From Sphaerulina vaccinii (taxonomy: Eukaryota > Ascomycota > Dothideomycetes > Mycosphaerellales > Mycosphaerellaceae): DNA of 64,000 bases. The position numbers were made by a program, and so were the translations under genes. Where the stretch lies: assembly GCA_022570795.1 (NCBI GenBank), contig JAKUDP010000001.1, positions 2,046,001 to 2,110,000 of the forward strand, read 5' to 3'. Below the pieces are notes generated by a model, which was not told the origin of the DNA, ran no database searches, and saw nothing but the letters and a program-made list of their open reading frames with translations. Numbering within the stretch: position 1 is the stretch's first letter; each line of letters starts with the position of its first letter. Positions 11,137 through 21,528 of the stretch are shown here, piece by piece.

Positions 11137-14083
11137 ATGCCGGGAAATCCACGTCCAGTAGCAGATGATGCTACACCACCAAGTCCACCATCTCCGACTG
11201 CCAGCTTCTACGACATGTCTGACGACGAGGAGACCGACTACAGCACTATCAAGCACAGCAGGAGCACAAAAGGCGTGAAGCTGCTGTACTGCAAGAGCAA
11301 AGTCTATGTTCACCCTACACAGAGCGCAAAGGACAACGTCGATGGCTGGTTCGCACTGGTTCAGCAGAAGCCAGCGGGCGAGACTGCGAGCAGCAGTACA
11401 AGCAAGCCGAAGAGGACCGACTTGCTGCTCGCATGGGTGCCGGACAGCACACTTGGAGCAGATACTCGCGATACATATACGAAAGTGGAGGCTACGGACT
11501 CAGAAGGAACGCCAAACCCACGAAACCTCGTCCCTCGACCACCGGTCGTCACTTCCCACAGCTCCAGGTAAGCAAGTTTTCCAAATGTCTCACTGATCTT
11601 GAGCCTGCTAAGGCGACAAGCTCAAAGACAGGCCTGCGGCGACACGATCGTGCTTTTCAGAGATACCTGCTTACCTTCCACATTTACAGCTTGGGGACAT
11701 ACGCCTTCGCTGTCCCTATCGCCGACGTCTTCTCAATCCTAGTTAGGCCGCCTAGTACGGGTTGGTGGTTCGGGAGCATCATCATCAATACACGGGCAGG
11801 AGACAGCTTCCCAGCTCTGTTCTTCCACGACTCCGAATGCCAATCGACACTTGCACAGCGGAAGAAGCTGCAGCGCGAGAACTTCAGCATCAGCACAGAA
11901 GATGGTCACATGTTCTGGGGAGGAGATCAAGCAATCGAGTGGCTGAAGAAGTACGTGACCGTAGAGAGGTCAGCGCAAGAGCCGAGTGTGTACATGATCG
12001 ATCCCAATGATGCGGATAAGCTGTCGTTCGGCAGTGGAGGTAAGCAAATGGCTCACTAAGCTCGCACTTACTCAGGCGCCGAGCTTGAGACCAGACATTA
12101 ATGAGAGAGCCTGGCTTTTCAGAGATACTTGCTAACCCTGTCTTAGGCAAGCCGACCCCAGATAAAGTGAAGAATGTCCTCGAGGGCAAGCATAAGGATG
12201 AGCCATCAGACAAAAGAAAGAGTGCAGGACAACAAGATCCAGTCATGAAGGTTTTACAGAATGCGAGGTGGAGCTTCCTCGAGAAGATGGCACAAGTCAC
12301 CACTTTCACGCGAAGGACTGCGCAAGCTGTCGCAGAGAACAAAAACTTGCCACCTCAAGTCAGAAGACTAATGCAGAATCCGCAAGTTCAGACCGTGTCA
12401 GACGAGTTCGATTCCGCCAGGATATACTTGGCACGCTGGGCCATGGGCATTGCTGAACAATCTGAGCGCGAAAGAAACCAACGAATCTGGACTGCGAAAG
12501 ACGTGCTGGAGATGGAAGACACCGAGCTTGGAGAGTTTGAGATCCTGGACATGGAGCAAGGCATCAGCTTGGCAGACAGGAGAAAGCCAGTCACTCTCAA
12601 GGAGTGGGAGAGCTTCTTCAACTCTCGCACAGGCAAACTTGAGAAGACGCCGGATGAGGTGAAGGAGCGCATCTTCCATGGAGGCATGTCTCCAGATGAT
12701 GGCGTACGCAAAGAGGCTTGGCTATTCCTCCTTGGCGTCTATGAATGGGACAGCACGAAAGAGGAACGGCACGCTCACATGAACAGCTTGCGTGATGAGT
12801 ACATTCGCTTGAAAGGCGCATGGTGGGAGCGCATGGTCGATGAAGCCGGCACATTGGAAGAACGCGAGTGGTGGAAGGAGCAGAAGATGCGCATTGGTAA
12901 GTGAATCCTGCACCACCACTGTCACTACTGCTGATCAATATGCTGACCGCGCCGTTTATGGCCAAATAGAAAAGGATGTGCATCGCACCGATCGCCACAT
13001 TCCAATCTTTGCTGGCGAGGATATACCACATCCCGATCCTGACAGCCCCTTTGCCGATGCCGGAACGAATGTCCATATGGAGCAGATGAAGGACATGCTG
13101 CTAACCTACAACGAGTACAACAGAGATCTTGGATACGTACAAGGCATGTCTGACCTCCTGGCTCCCATCTATGCTGTCGAGCAAGACGATGCGGTCGCAT
13201 TCTGGGGTTTCGCAAAGTTCATGGAACGTATGGAGCGTAATTTCCTCCGCGACCAATCCGGTATGCGGCTGCAATTGCTCACTCTCGACCAGCTGGTGCA
13301 ACTCATTGACCCAAAGCTGTATGAGCACCTGGCCAAAGTGGACAGTACTAATTTCTTCTTTTTCTTCCGGATGCTTATCGTCTGGTTCAAGCGCGAATTC
13401 GAGTTCGAGGCCATCCTCCGCATGTGGGAAGGCCTGTGGACAGATTACTACTCAGCAAACTTCCACCTCTTCATCGCAGCGGCTATTCTGGAGAAGCACA
13501 GGAATGTCATCATGGAGCATCTGAAGGTAAGTGATAGTAGGCCAAAGGCATCCCCTCTTTCCCAGCTCTCAATGAGCTTGAGCCTGCTAAGGCGACAAGC
13601 TCGGAGACAGATCTGCTGAGACACGTTTTCGCTTTTCAGAGATACTTGCTTACCTTCAACCTACTACTTTTGCAGGGCTTCGATGAGGTATTAAAGTACG
13701 TGAACGAACTGAGCGGCACCATCGATCTTCATAGCACATTGGTGCGAGCAGAGTCGCTCTTCCGCAAGTTCCAACGCATGGTCGAGGCCATCGACAGGCA
13801 AAACAACTTCCCACAAGCACCGATTGTGCGCCAGAGACTACCTCAACCACCAAGTCCTGGTGCAAGACCTGGAAGCGACGGACGACCGCGCACTGCGAGC
13901 AGCTCCGGACCCAGTAACCGTGCACAAGGAGCTGCAGCGACCGGCAGAGAACAGACAGCTGGTGAGATCGGCGCACAAGCGAGTGCCGCAGACAAGGCAA
14001 AAGTGATATCGCCTGAGTTGAGGGCGTTGCTAAGCAGGGACCCACCTAAGCTTTCAAAGGAAGAAGTACGAGAGCACTCCTAG
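11137..14083 (+). CDS. GYP7: Gyp7-type Rab GTPase-activating protein (TBC domain)
   Basis: GTPase-activating protein for Ypt7/Rab7-class GTPases acting in vacuolar traffic. Five exons: 11137-11567, 11690-12039, 12147-12896, 12970-13526, 13676-14083, giving 831 residues. The TBC domain carries both catalytic signatures: arginine finger Arg516 in IEKDVHRTDR and glutamine finger Gln568 in YVQGM. The N-terminal half (about residues 45-200) matches the Gyp7 PH-like region that meets phospholipid. I chose ATG 11137 (CACCATGCC) because the frame upstream opens only with GTG. Three of its four introns (11568-11689, 12040-12146, 13527-13675) are long and related to each other; the fourth (12897-12969) is ordinary. 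After the TAG at 14081 the same frame stays open for 74 codons. Confidence 0.93.
11568..11689 (+). repeat. Introner-like intron, copy 1 (Gyp7 intron 1)
   Basis: 122-bp intron, GTAAGC...TTACAG. It shares with the other four copies the blocks GACAAGCTCAAAGACAGGC and TTTTCAGAGATACCTGCTTA near its 3' end. The splice is supported because it joins SHSS to LGTYAFAVP in frame. Confidence 0.88.
12040..12146 (+). repeat. Introner-like intron, copy 2 (Gyp7 intron 2)
   Basis: 107-bp intron, GTAAGC...TCTTAG, with the common core TTTTCAGAGATACTTGCTAA. A perfect 7-bp inverted repeat (AAGCTCG 12058-12064, CGAGCTT 12080-12086) predicts a hairpin. Confidence 0.88.
13527..13675 (+). repeat. Introner-like intron, copy 3 (Gyp7 intron 4)
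   Basis: 149-bp intron, GTAAGT...TTGCAG, with the core TTTTCAGAGATACTTGCTTA and the tail CCTACTACTTTTGCAG. Inverted repeat GAGCTTG (13574-13580) with CAAGCTC (13596-13602). Confidence 0.88.
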
Positions 14084-14462
14084 AAGCGTGTGCTGCGGAG
14101 GATCAAGCATTTGCTCTTCCCAACGACGAAACGAGGACTGGGGACACGAGAAGTGGAACACGAGCAGCACGAAAAGAATTGCCGTTCTGGAGATGCGCCA
14201 ATGTTATGGAAGCAAGAATATCGGTGGAGTGGAGAAGATTCTGACACGGACGAAAGCTGCGAAAACTCGCCGCGTTCGTCTGTCAACGTTTATGATATGT
14301 ATTAATGGTCTTCGATGAGGCACAGCATGAGATGCATGACAATGGCGTATGAGGCTATGGAACCGAAAGGCTTTGGGAGGGCGGGACTCACAGGACTAGG
14401 TATGAATTATGAATTACTCATCTCATCGAGCAATTGGCTCACTCTGCTCTGCTGCTTGCTAC
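14084..14462. other. Region between convergent genes; in-frame extension of Gyp7
   Basis: Downstream of the Gyp7 TAG the same reading frame continues open to a TAA near 14303-14305, with acidic, charged text (SGEDSDTDESCENSPRSS). Whether it is translated is unknown. The rest shows nothing. Confidence 0.4.
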
Positions 14463-15111
14463 TCATCTCCGCTGGTCAGGCTGTTCACCATACCACTCAA
14501 GCTTTGGATAGGTCGCGGTCGATAAATAACCGGATTTCAGAGAGGCGTCATATCCATGATGTCCATCTCTGCGTGTTTGGCGGGCGACTACGTTACTCAG
14601 AGTCCGGACAGGTCGCTGTTGACAAACCGCCACGCTTGCAGAGATATACCATGCATCGCTGTTCGAAGTGACTTGACTCAGACTTTGAAGGTCAATCGAG
14701 ATGCCATCTTGTATGCTGTTCGCGCCTGCGAAGAAAGTGTGGCCTTCTCCTTTCACAGCAAAAGGACATTGTAATTTCTTGGCTGTCTTGTTCACAACTG
14801 CTACTTCTTCTGCTGTCGCGGGCAGGACGAAGCAAGCAGGACTGAGTTCCGAGTTGAAGGTAGTGTAATAGCCTGATCGTATGGTCTGGTACTTGACGGC
14901 GTCTTGAGCTGTGGTTACTCTTCCAGGCAATGCCTTGGACATCAAGATGCACTGTTCTGATCAGCATATACTGTATTTGGTCTCTGTAGTCGGAACTTAC
15001 TGCATTGGTGCAAGATTTTGTCGAAGCATCGTTTGATGGGCACACAGTGCTGCAGGATACGCGCTCCAGAAGAGGCAGTAGCAGCGCGATTATCGGGATC
15101 AGGAGAACCAT
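14463..15111 (-). pseudogene. Truncated BBE-type FAD-linked oxidase
   Basis: Exon 1 (15111-15001) encodes a signal peptide (MVLLIPIIALLLPLLERVSC) and a Cys-containing start. The intron 14952-15000 (GTAAGT...ACAG) leads to an exon with ALPGRVTT, PACFVLPATAEEVAVVN and AVKGEGHTFFAGANSIQDG, the opening of the FAD-binding type 4 domain of berberine-bridge-like oxidases. The GHT-x-FAG site for FAD is recognisable, though GGH is changed to EGH. After about residue 115 the family resemblance ends and the frame stops at 14463, about 200 residues in total against a usual 450-600. There is no room for the rest before the Gyp7 gene. I read it as a gene remnant. Confidence 0.65.
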
Positions 15112-15895
15112 GATGAATCAGTAAGTTATTGCGTTTCGATGTGAGCATGATCGACGATCTCTACTCTTATATCGGCAAGAGACATCTTTGACATTGGTTT
15201 CGCTCTGCCGCCTCGTAAACGGTCAGCTCTTGGCTAGACGCCACCTCATGCCGTAGAAGTCGCTCAGCTAGCTGTTAACCACTCCCAGCATAAGCGATAG
15301 TGACAACCAAACCGGTCGTACAGTATCTGTATAGAAGTAAGCTGCAGCCATGGCTGTGTCTGCATACCGCGGAATGCTGTTGCTCATGCAATTGAGGCTG
15401 GCTGAGAAAGCTTCCGAACAACTTCTGAGTGGCCAATTTTTACGTACTTATGCGTAAATTGACTCTAATGAAGCGAGTCCTGGAGACATATGCATTAGCT
15501 TAAGTTCCAATGCAGGGATTGCGCACGTGCGTATTGCTTGTTGTTAGTAGTGCAAGACCAAAGAAGTGACTTCCAGATACACTGCACATCCGTCCATTCG
15601 TCGGACAAGGTCGTGTTACTCATCCTTGAGAGTGTGGTGATGGTGATGAGAAGCATCGTGCTTGGATAATAGGGCAATCTAAGACCTTGAAAGCAGCCGA
15701 CAGCACGCTTGAGTGTAGTAGGCGAGGTGGAAGCGGTATGCATAGCTATATCCCGTCTCTTGGCGCTGCAAGTACCAAGTACCTTCCGCATGCATCAAGT
15801 GGCGTACATCTACCATGCATATAACGAAAGCGTAATCACAGCTGTCCATTGTGCGTCGAACTTGATGGTAAAGTCTCTGGTACTGTGCATCGACT
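15112..15895. other. Intergenic, no gene seen
   Basis: 784 bp between the start of the oxidase remnant and the stop of the GH2 gene, both on the minus strand. Open frames here are short and lack any domain. Confidence 0.6.
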
Positions 15896-18214
15896 TCAGC
15901 GTCCCCATCCACCAGGAGTACCAGCATCGTCGACTGTCTTCACAGGGCCAGCGGGCGTCCAGTAATACTTGTCGTAGTATGTTGGATTCCAGACGGTTGC
16001 AGGAGCCGTATACACTGCCGGAGGTTCGAAGGTTGGGCTCGTCTGATTGCTCCTCGCAGCATTGGCATTGTAGAGCGCTCTGATTTCGGCGTTCCATTGA
16101 GATAGATCTGGCCGGACAATGCGTCGATCGTAGGTCAACATTCCATTAACTTCTCCTTCAACGTCTGTGGTCTGAGTCCACACTCCTCCAGCACACGAGT
16201 ACATCTCAACCTGTGATAAGAGTTCAGTAAGCAGAAAGTGCCCTCGATAGTTCCAGATGTCCAGTGTCTCATCGATCTCGTAGGTCTGGTTGATGGTATC
16301 GATAGCCTTCTGCACCTTCCAGAGATGATTCGCAGAAACGTTGTGTCCTGTTCCTCCGAACTCTCCTTGAAATCCTATACGACTGGGATCGTAGGGCGAG
16401 CTGGCAGTAGAATACCAAGGCGTGCCGCATTGAGGGTTGGCTGTGACACGTTAGTACACGTCATCAAGTCTCATCATATGATAGATTGTGCCCAGGAGAA
16501 CTTGCCGTAGTGATGGTTGTCTGAGAAGTCTCCAGCTCCATGGTCATTCCATCCAGTATTCGAATTGATGAGACGTGTTGGATCTAAGCTTCTGACAACG
16601 TCTGTGAGCCCGAGTTCTGGATATGGCGGCGTCGTTAGCTGTCCCCAACCCTCGTTGTATATGACCCATGAGAAGATAGACGTGTATGATCGGAACTGGG
16701 TCACCATGACTTCTAGCTGTCGTTGGAACTCCAGTTGTTGAGCTTCGTCGGGCAGAATCGTTTCTCTGTCGCAGCTTGTGAAGTTGGTCTTCGACTGTGA
16801 GGGCCTTAAAGATGGCATGTCTTGCATAACCAACAGACCCAGGCGATCAGTGGCTTCATAGAAGAGTGGTGTTTCGACCTTGATCTGTTCGACTTTGTCA
16901 GCCAGTCCTGCGAGCTAAGCAGATAGATGAGGAGCACACACATGTTTCCGCAGCATATTATAGCCGATGTCCTTAACCACTTCGAGGTCATAGACCATTG
17001 CCTCATATGTTGGTGGTGTGTACAATCCATCTGGCCAGAATCCTTGGTCGAGGGTGCCGAAGGGAAAGTAGGAGGCCCCATTGAGAAGTATTCGTTGAAC
17101 GCCATTGACATCGCCACGCGAAATCGTGCGGAAACCAGTATAGCTCTTCACTTTATCGGCTCCAGCTTCGATCACAACATCATATAGCGTTGGGTGTTCA
17201 GGCGTCCAAAGCCGCGCAGATTCGACTTTGACACTGATCAAAGCTCCTGCATCGCCACGGCCAGTCGCTACAGTGTTCATTGTGTTCTTCTCATACACGG
17301 TGACACTGATCTCGGATGTAGCGTTTCCTGACGTGGCAACTGTGACGTTGAGGTTCCCATCTGCATCTCCGTTGATGTCCAAAGAGCTGATGTAGCTGGC
17401 TGGCACAGACTCGAGCCATATAGTCTGCCAGATGCCCGAGCATGGCCTATAGAAGATGTGCGATGGCCTTAGTGTTTGTTTGCCAATTGGAACCACATAA
17501 GGGTCGCTATCGGTAGGATCGTGAACGAAGACGATAAGTTCATTGGCGCCACCAGCAGCAAGGTGTTCCGTGACGTCCACGGAGAACGCAAAGTAGCCGC
17601 CTCTGTTGAAAGTCACATTGTTCCCGTTGACAAACACGGTCGCCTCGTAGTCCACAGCGTCAAAGTTGAGAAGTACGCGATCGCCCGTCCAGTCCGTCGG
17701 CACGTCGAATATCGTTCGATACCAGGAGTATAGCAGGTAGTCTCCTTGGATTCCGCTAAGTCCAGATTCGAGACAAAATGGCACCAGAACTTCTCTGGCT
17801 AGGCTCTGGCCAAACGGAGGGCTATTCACATCGTTCAAGCTCGATGCATTGCTCCACTGCCAGATACCGTTCAATGTCTTCCATTCGTCACGCTTCAACT
17901 TGGGCCGAGGATGCTGTGGCCTAGATGCGGGTTAGGATGCAATATCCTTTCGCGTTGACAACGATCATTACCATGGGTTAATTCCGACTTGGGAAGTCCA
18001 TTCTGTGTCTAGGGGTGGTGTTTGCAGCTGATATGGCTGCGTGTCATTCTGTGATCGTCTTGCGAAATGGCGAGGTCTGTGTGCAATAGCGGTGCCCAGA
18101 AGAAGAGCAGCCTGAAGTAAATGAAGATGTATTCTGCCGATAGTTGACTTGCTGGCAGCTTGAGCAAATAGGGAACTGAGCAAGTGACCGAGAAGAGCTT
18201 ACCACTCTTATCAT
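15896..18214 (-). CDS. Secreted glycoside hydrolase family 2 protein
   Basis: GH2 retaining glycosidase of the beta-galactosidase/beta-glucuronidase clan, 684 residues. Exons 18214-18203, 18111-17972, 17920-16942, 16884-16506 and 16440-15896. The first exon is only 12 nt (codes MIRV) and splices (18112-18202) onto the rest of a signal peptide (AALLLGTAIA). The intron 16441-16505 is GC-AG (GCAAGT...CACAG). Jelly-roll sugar-binding domain about residues 35-220 (YRTIFDVP, RPCSGIWQT), immunoglobulin-like domain about 220-320, TIM barrel after that. Glu455 in VIYNEGWGQ fits the acid/base and Glu530 in FQGEFGG the nucleophile. The splices are supported by RKH-IKVE and HHYANPQCGTP, which restore family strings. 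The sugar specificity is not readable; beta-galactoside is a guess helped by the neighbouring galactonate dehydratase. Confidence 0.9.
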
Positions 18215-19586
18215 GGATCCAGTACCGAGAACAAGATGGCCACAGCTGACATCCGGAGCACACAACCACGGCCTGCTCTGAGTTCATACATTACCTCAAG
18301 AAGTTAGCTGCGTGATGAGCTAGCTATGAGATTCTGCTGACTGTTGTGATCATGCTTTCTGATCCTTGCACATATCAATTTCATGCGCTTGGATGAGTCC
18401 AGTTGTTGGGCTAGATGCCACATTGGCGCATATGAGTGCATGCCTATGTGGAAAGTGGTCATCGGATGCAGAAGCTATTGATCATATGGCGACACCCGCT
18501 CAGGACTGAGTGTGATGCCAAGGTGATCGCCGCCTTGGTATGGATCCTCCTGTCCAGTCGTGCATATGGAGTGCAGCAATCATGGCCAGAAGTCATCAGA
18601 GGATTCCTGTTGTGCGACTGAGAGCAGCGCCTTTCGCGTGCCAATGACCCTGGATCCTGGCGACCGATAATTGCAGGTTGTCGAGCGCGTCGAGCGCAAT
18701 ATGCCGAGGAAGTCATCTAACACAACGTACTGACCTGATGAGCAGTGCATATCTTGAGTTCAACCTGCTGAGCAAGCAGCGCTGCGAAAGTCGTCTTCCA
18801 CCCGTCGGCCTCGACCCTTGATCAACGTGCGGAGGAGTCGGACTCCGCGCGATCGTGTGGCAGTACTCCAATCTGCCTACGCGACGTAGCACACCTCGTG
18901 CCTGGCGATCCGACGACGCGCTATTGGTAGGGCGATGTGACGCTGCAGTGCGATGTCAAGCTGCGGACAGCAATATGAGGGGAAGAGCAAGAGCAAGGTG
19001 CGGTGAGGAGAAGGATGAGGATGATGAGGAGGAAGGAAGGACGGAAGGAACGAAGAACAACAAACTGCAAAGGAGCTAGCGGAGGATGTTATAATACACG
19101 CTGGACAAATATCAACCAGATGAGGGAAATGACACCGGAGGCGCTCGTATACTCGGAACAACACTTCCAGCATACTCGCATTCTCCATCAGGGCCTGGTG
19201 GACAAATTCGTCCTATTCTGGTGGAGATCTCCGCGGCTTTCTCTTGTGAACATGGGTGAGATCCTGGTGACAACCACGAGGAGAAATGAAAGCACAACAC
19301 CCAAGGCAGTGAGTGGACCGCGAACAGCGAGGCGATACACGCAATCATACACTACTGGAGACAGCGGAGGAGACTGTTGTGGCACACATATCCATGATTC
19401 CACCTGAAATTGCTTTCACAGCCAAGGGACACAACGAAAGCGGCAGCGGCTGCAACAACACTTGAAGCATGTATGAAGACCGTTACCCCCAGTCGGTGAG
19501 AAGTATGTCAATCTACGCTCTGCTCAATCATCTGCAGAATCCTTGTCCTCCTCAGTATTTGAGTAGTTCAGCTGCATTCGTCCATG
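18215..19586. other. Intergenic with a purine-rich tract
   Basis: 1.37 kb between two minus-strand genes. The plus strand from about 18976 to 19060 is almost entirely A and G (low-complexity GAGGA/GGAAG). The open frame at 19003-19407 arises from this tract and is not gene-like. It should contain the GH2 promoter. Confidence 0.6.
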
Positions 19587-20729
19587 CTACCATTCACGAA
19601 TCTCTCCTCCCGGACCAACGAAGTGTGGACTACGCCAGGCTTTCACGTTGATCGATGCTGCCCTTACAGCTTCCTCATCAATCTCTATGCCCAATCCTGG
19701 ACCGGTCATCAGCTTGATGTAGCCGTCCTTGACGTCCCACACCTCTGGGTTGGTGTGATAGCTTGTAAGGTCGGATCCACCAACATTGTAATGTATACCG
19801 AGTGGCATCTCCTGTATTGCGAAGTTTGCGCAGGTGGCATCGACCTGGACGCTAGCAGCCAAGGCAATGGGACCAAGCGGACAATGAGGTGCGAGCGCGA
19901 CATCATATGCCTCTGCCATCTTTGCGATACGATGCGTTTCACTAATTCCGCCGCAGTGCGCTATGTCTGGCTGAAGAACATCAACGCATCTTGCTGCAAG
20001 AAACGGTTTGACGTCCCATCGACTGTGTAGCCTTTCACCGAGAGCAATAGGTGTGCTCACATGGCGCGACAGCTCTTGAATGCCTTCAACGTTCTCGGAC
20101 AACAGGGGCTCTTCGATAAAAAGAAGTCGCTCAGGCTCTAACAGCTTGGCCAGTTGCTTTGCCATGGGCTTGTGCACTCTGCCATGAAAGTCGACCCCAG
20201 TATCTAGCCCTAGCGCTCTTACCGCCTTCACTCTTTCGAGACACGCATCAAGCTTGCTGGGTGAGTCGAGCCACCCTAAGTCCTCCGTGGCGTTCATCTT
20301 CACGGCCGTGAAGCCAGCTTCGAGGCGGCCTCGAGCCATGGCATCGACATCATTTGGACGATCGCCGCCGATCCAGGCGTAGACCTTCAGCTGATCTCTC
20401 ACCTTGCCACCAAGAAGCTGATATATTGGCAGGTTCAACTTTCGCGCTTTGAGGTCCCATAGCGCAATGTCGACCCCGGAGAGCGCCGACATAATCACAG
20501 GACCTCCTCGGTAGAAGCCCATGCGATATCCGAGCTGCCAGATCTGTTCAATGTCGTCCGCTTCTTGTCCTACGAAACGTTCCACAAAGGCATCCAGGCA
20601 TCCCTCGACAGCTTCTGTGTGGCCCTCCAAGCTTGCTTCGCCCCATCCGACATTGCCATCTTCATCCACAATCTTGACAAACAGCCATCTTGGTGGCAGA
20701 CGAAAGTATTCTATGGTCTTGATGAGCAT
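19587..20729 (-). CDS. D-galactonate dehydratase (enolase superfamily)
   Basis: Cytosolic Mg-dependent dehydratase making 2-keto-3-deoxygalactonate from D-galactonate. A single exon of 380 residues aligns with Escherichia coli DgoD almost end to end, with a constant offset of three residues for the key positions: Asp180 and His182 (VDFHGR), Glu206 (FIEEP) and Glu232 (GER) for the metal and acid chemistry, and His282 (APHCPLGP) as general base. Other strings held in common are RAGFYRGGP-type (here RMGFYRGGP), AEAYDV and GIHYN. The absence of introns and this closeness to bacterial DgoD could mean old horizontal transfer, but fungal members of the family exist. It lies next to a secreted GH2 enzyme, suggesting use of galactose-derived acids. 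Confidence 0.93.
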   Translation of the reverse strand: MLIKTIEYFRLPPRWLFVKIVDEDGNVGWGEASLEGHTEAVEGCLDAFVERFVGQEADDIEQIWQLGYRMGFYRGGPVIMSALSGVDIALWDLKARKLNLPIYQLLGGKVRDQLKVYAWIGGDRPNDVDAMARGRLEAGFTAVKMNATEDLGWLDSPSKLDACLERVKAVRALGLDTGVDFHGRVHKPMAKQLAKLLEPERLLFIEEPLLSENVEGIQELSRHVSTPIALGERLHSRWDVKPFLAARCVDVLQPDIAHCGGISETHRIAKMAEAYDVALAPHCPLGPIALAASVQVDATCANFAIQEMPLGIHYNVGGSDLTSYHTNPEVWDVKDGYIKLMTGPGLGIEIDEEAVRAASINVKAWRSPHFVGPGGEIREW

Positions 20730-21528
20730 TGTCTGAGCAGAGGTTGGTCAGCGATCGGGTGTGGTTGAGTTGTTCTGAACCACAGAGCAGAGAAAGCAAA
20801 AGGCAAAAGGCAATCAATGGACATATCACTCCACTTCCCGCATCTTGTTGTTCCACGGTCGTCGATTTGCAGTGGAGACCATAGTCTGTACATCGGCAGA
20901 AGCTATGCCGAGCCCCGCTGCTGCATCTTGGCGTATCGCTTGACAATCGAGCACCGTTATAAGAAGAGAAGCTGTCAGTCACCGACGAGGTGAACAACTC
21001 GATCGCTGCAGTGGAAGGCTGCATATGTCCGCTAATTCATGATTTCTTCACAGCCTAGTGGCGCATGGTGTACTCTTTAGAGCGACTTCTTGTTCGCAGC
21101 TAACACCAAGCCTTCTTCCATCAGGCCACGCCATCTCTCCTGCATCGTACATCAGCATGTCTCACACCACGACTCTCGTGCATTCATCACATCGAGCTAT
21201 GTTGCCGTATATGGTAAGCAGCTGGAAGGTCTAGTGGGCCGCGACGGGGAGTCCGAATTGTGGCGCTTGCTATCCATTGCGCCATCTGCAACTGCCACTT
21301 GCTAAAGCTGCCTGCTATGGAACGACACATGTCTGCCACGCGAGATGGCGCTTCCAAGACCACAGCTGAGTTGCGTGTCTGCTGAACATACGAGACAATG
21401 TTAAGTATATATGCTAGCTGTCTCGCCACCTGTGAAGTACTTTGGCTTCTCTTCTTGCGCTGTCCTACCCTACATCTACCTATACACTGCAAGCGAATCA
21501 ACAGCAGAGCAACGGCGATCGAAGCACC
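20730..21528. other. Divergent intergenic region
   Basis: 800 bp between the galactonate dehydratase start (minus) and the DUF2235 gene start (plus). No gene or repeat seen; it should hold both promoters. Confidence 0.6.

Noticed and set aside
14521..14640. Imperfect repeat in the BBE remnant (GGLSTATCPDSE in another frame and SGYLSTATYPKLE)
   Set aside because: Only about 26 of 42 bases agree. It may be chance or a mutated duplication (RIP was considered), but it cannot be supported from this alone.
16018..16040. GGTTCGAAGGTTGGGC resembling a tRNA T-arm
   Set aside because: It lies inside a GH2 exon, with no matching D-arm or acceptor stem. A visual scan for tRNA B-box patterns elsewhere also gave nothing convincing.
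19003..19407. 134-codon frame beginning MRRRMRMMRRKEGRKERR
   Set aside because: It is produced by the purine-rich low-complexity tract and shows no coding signal afterwards.
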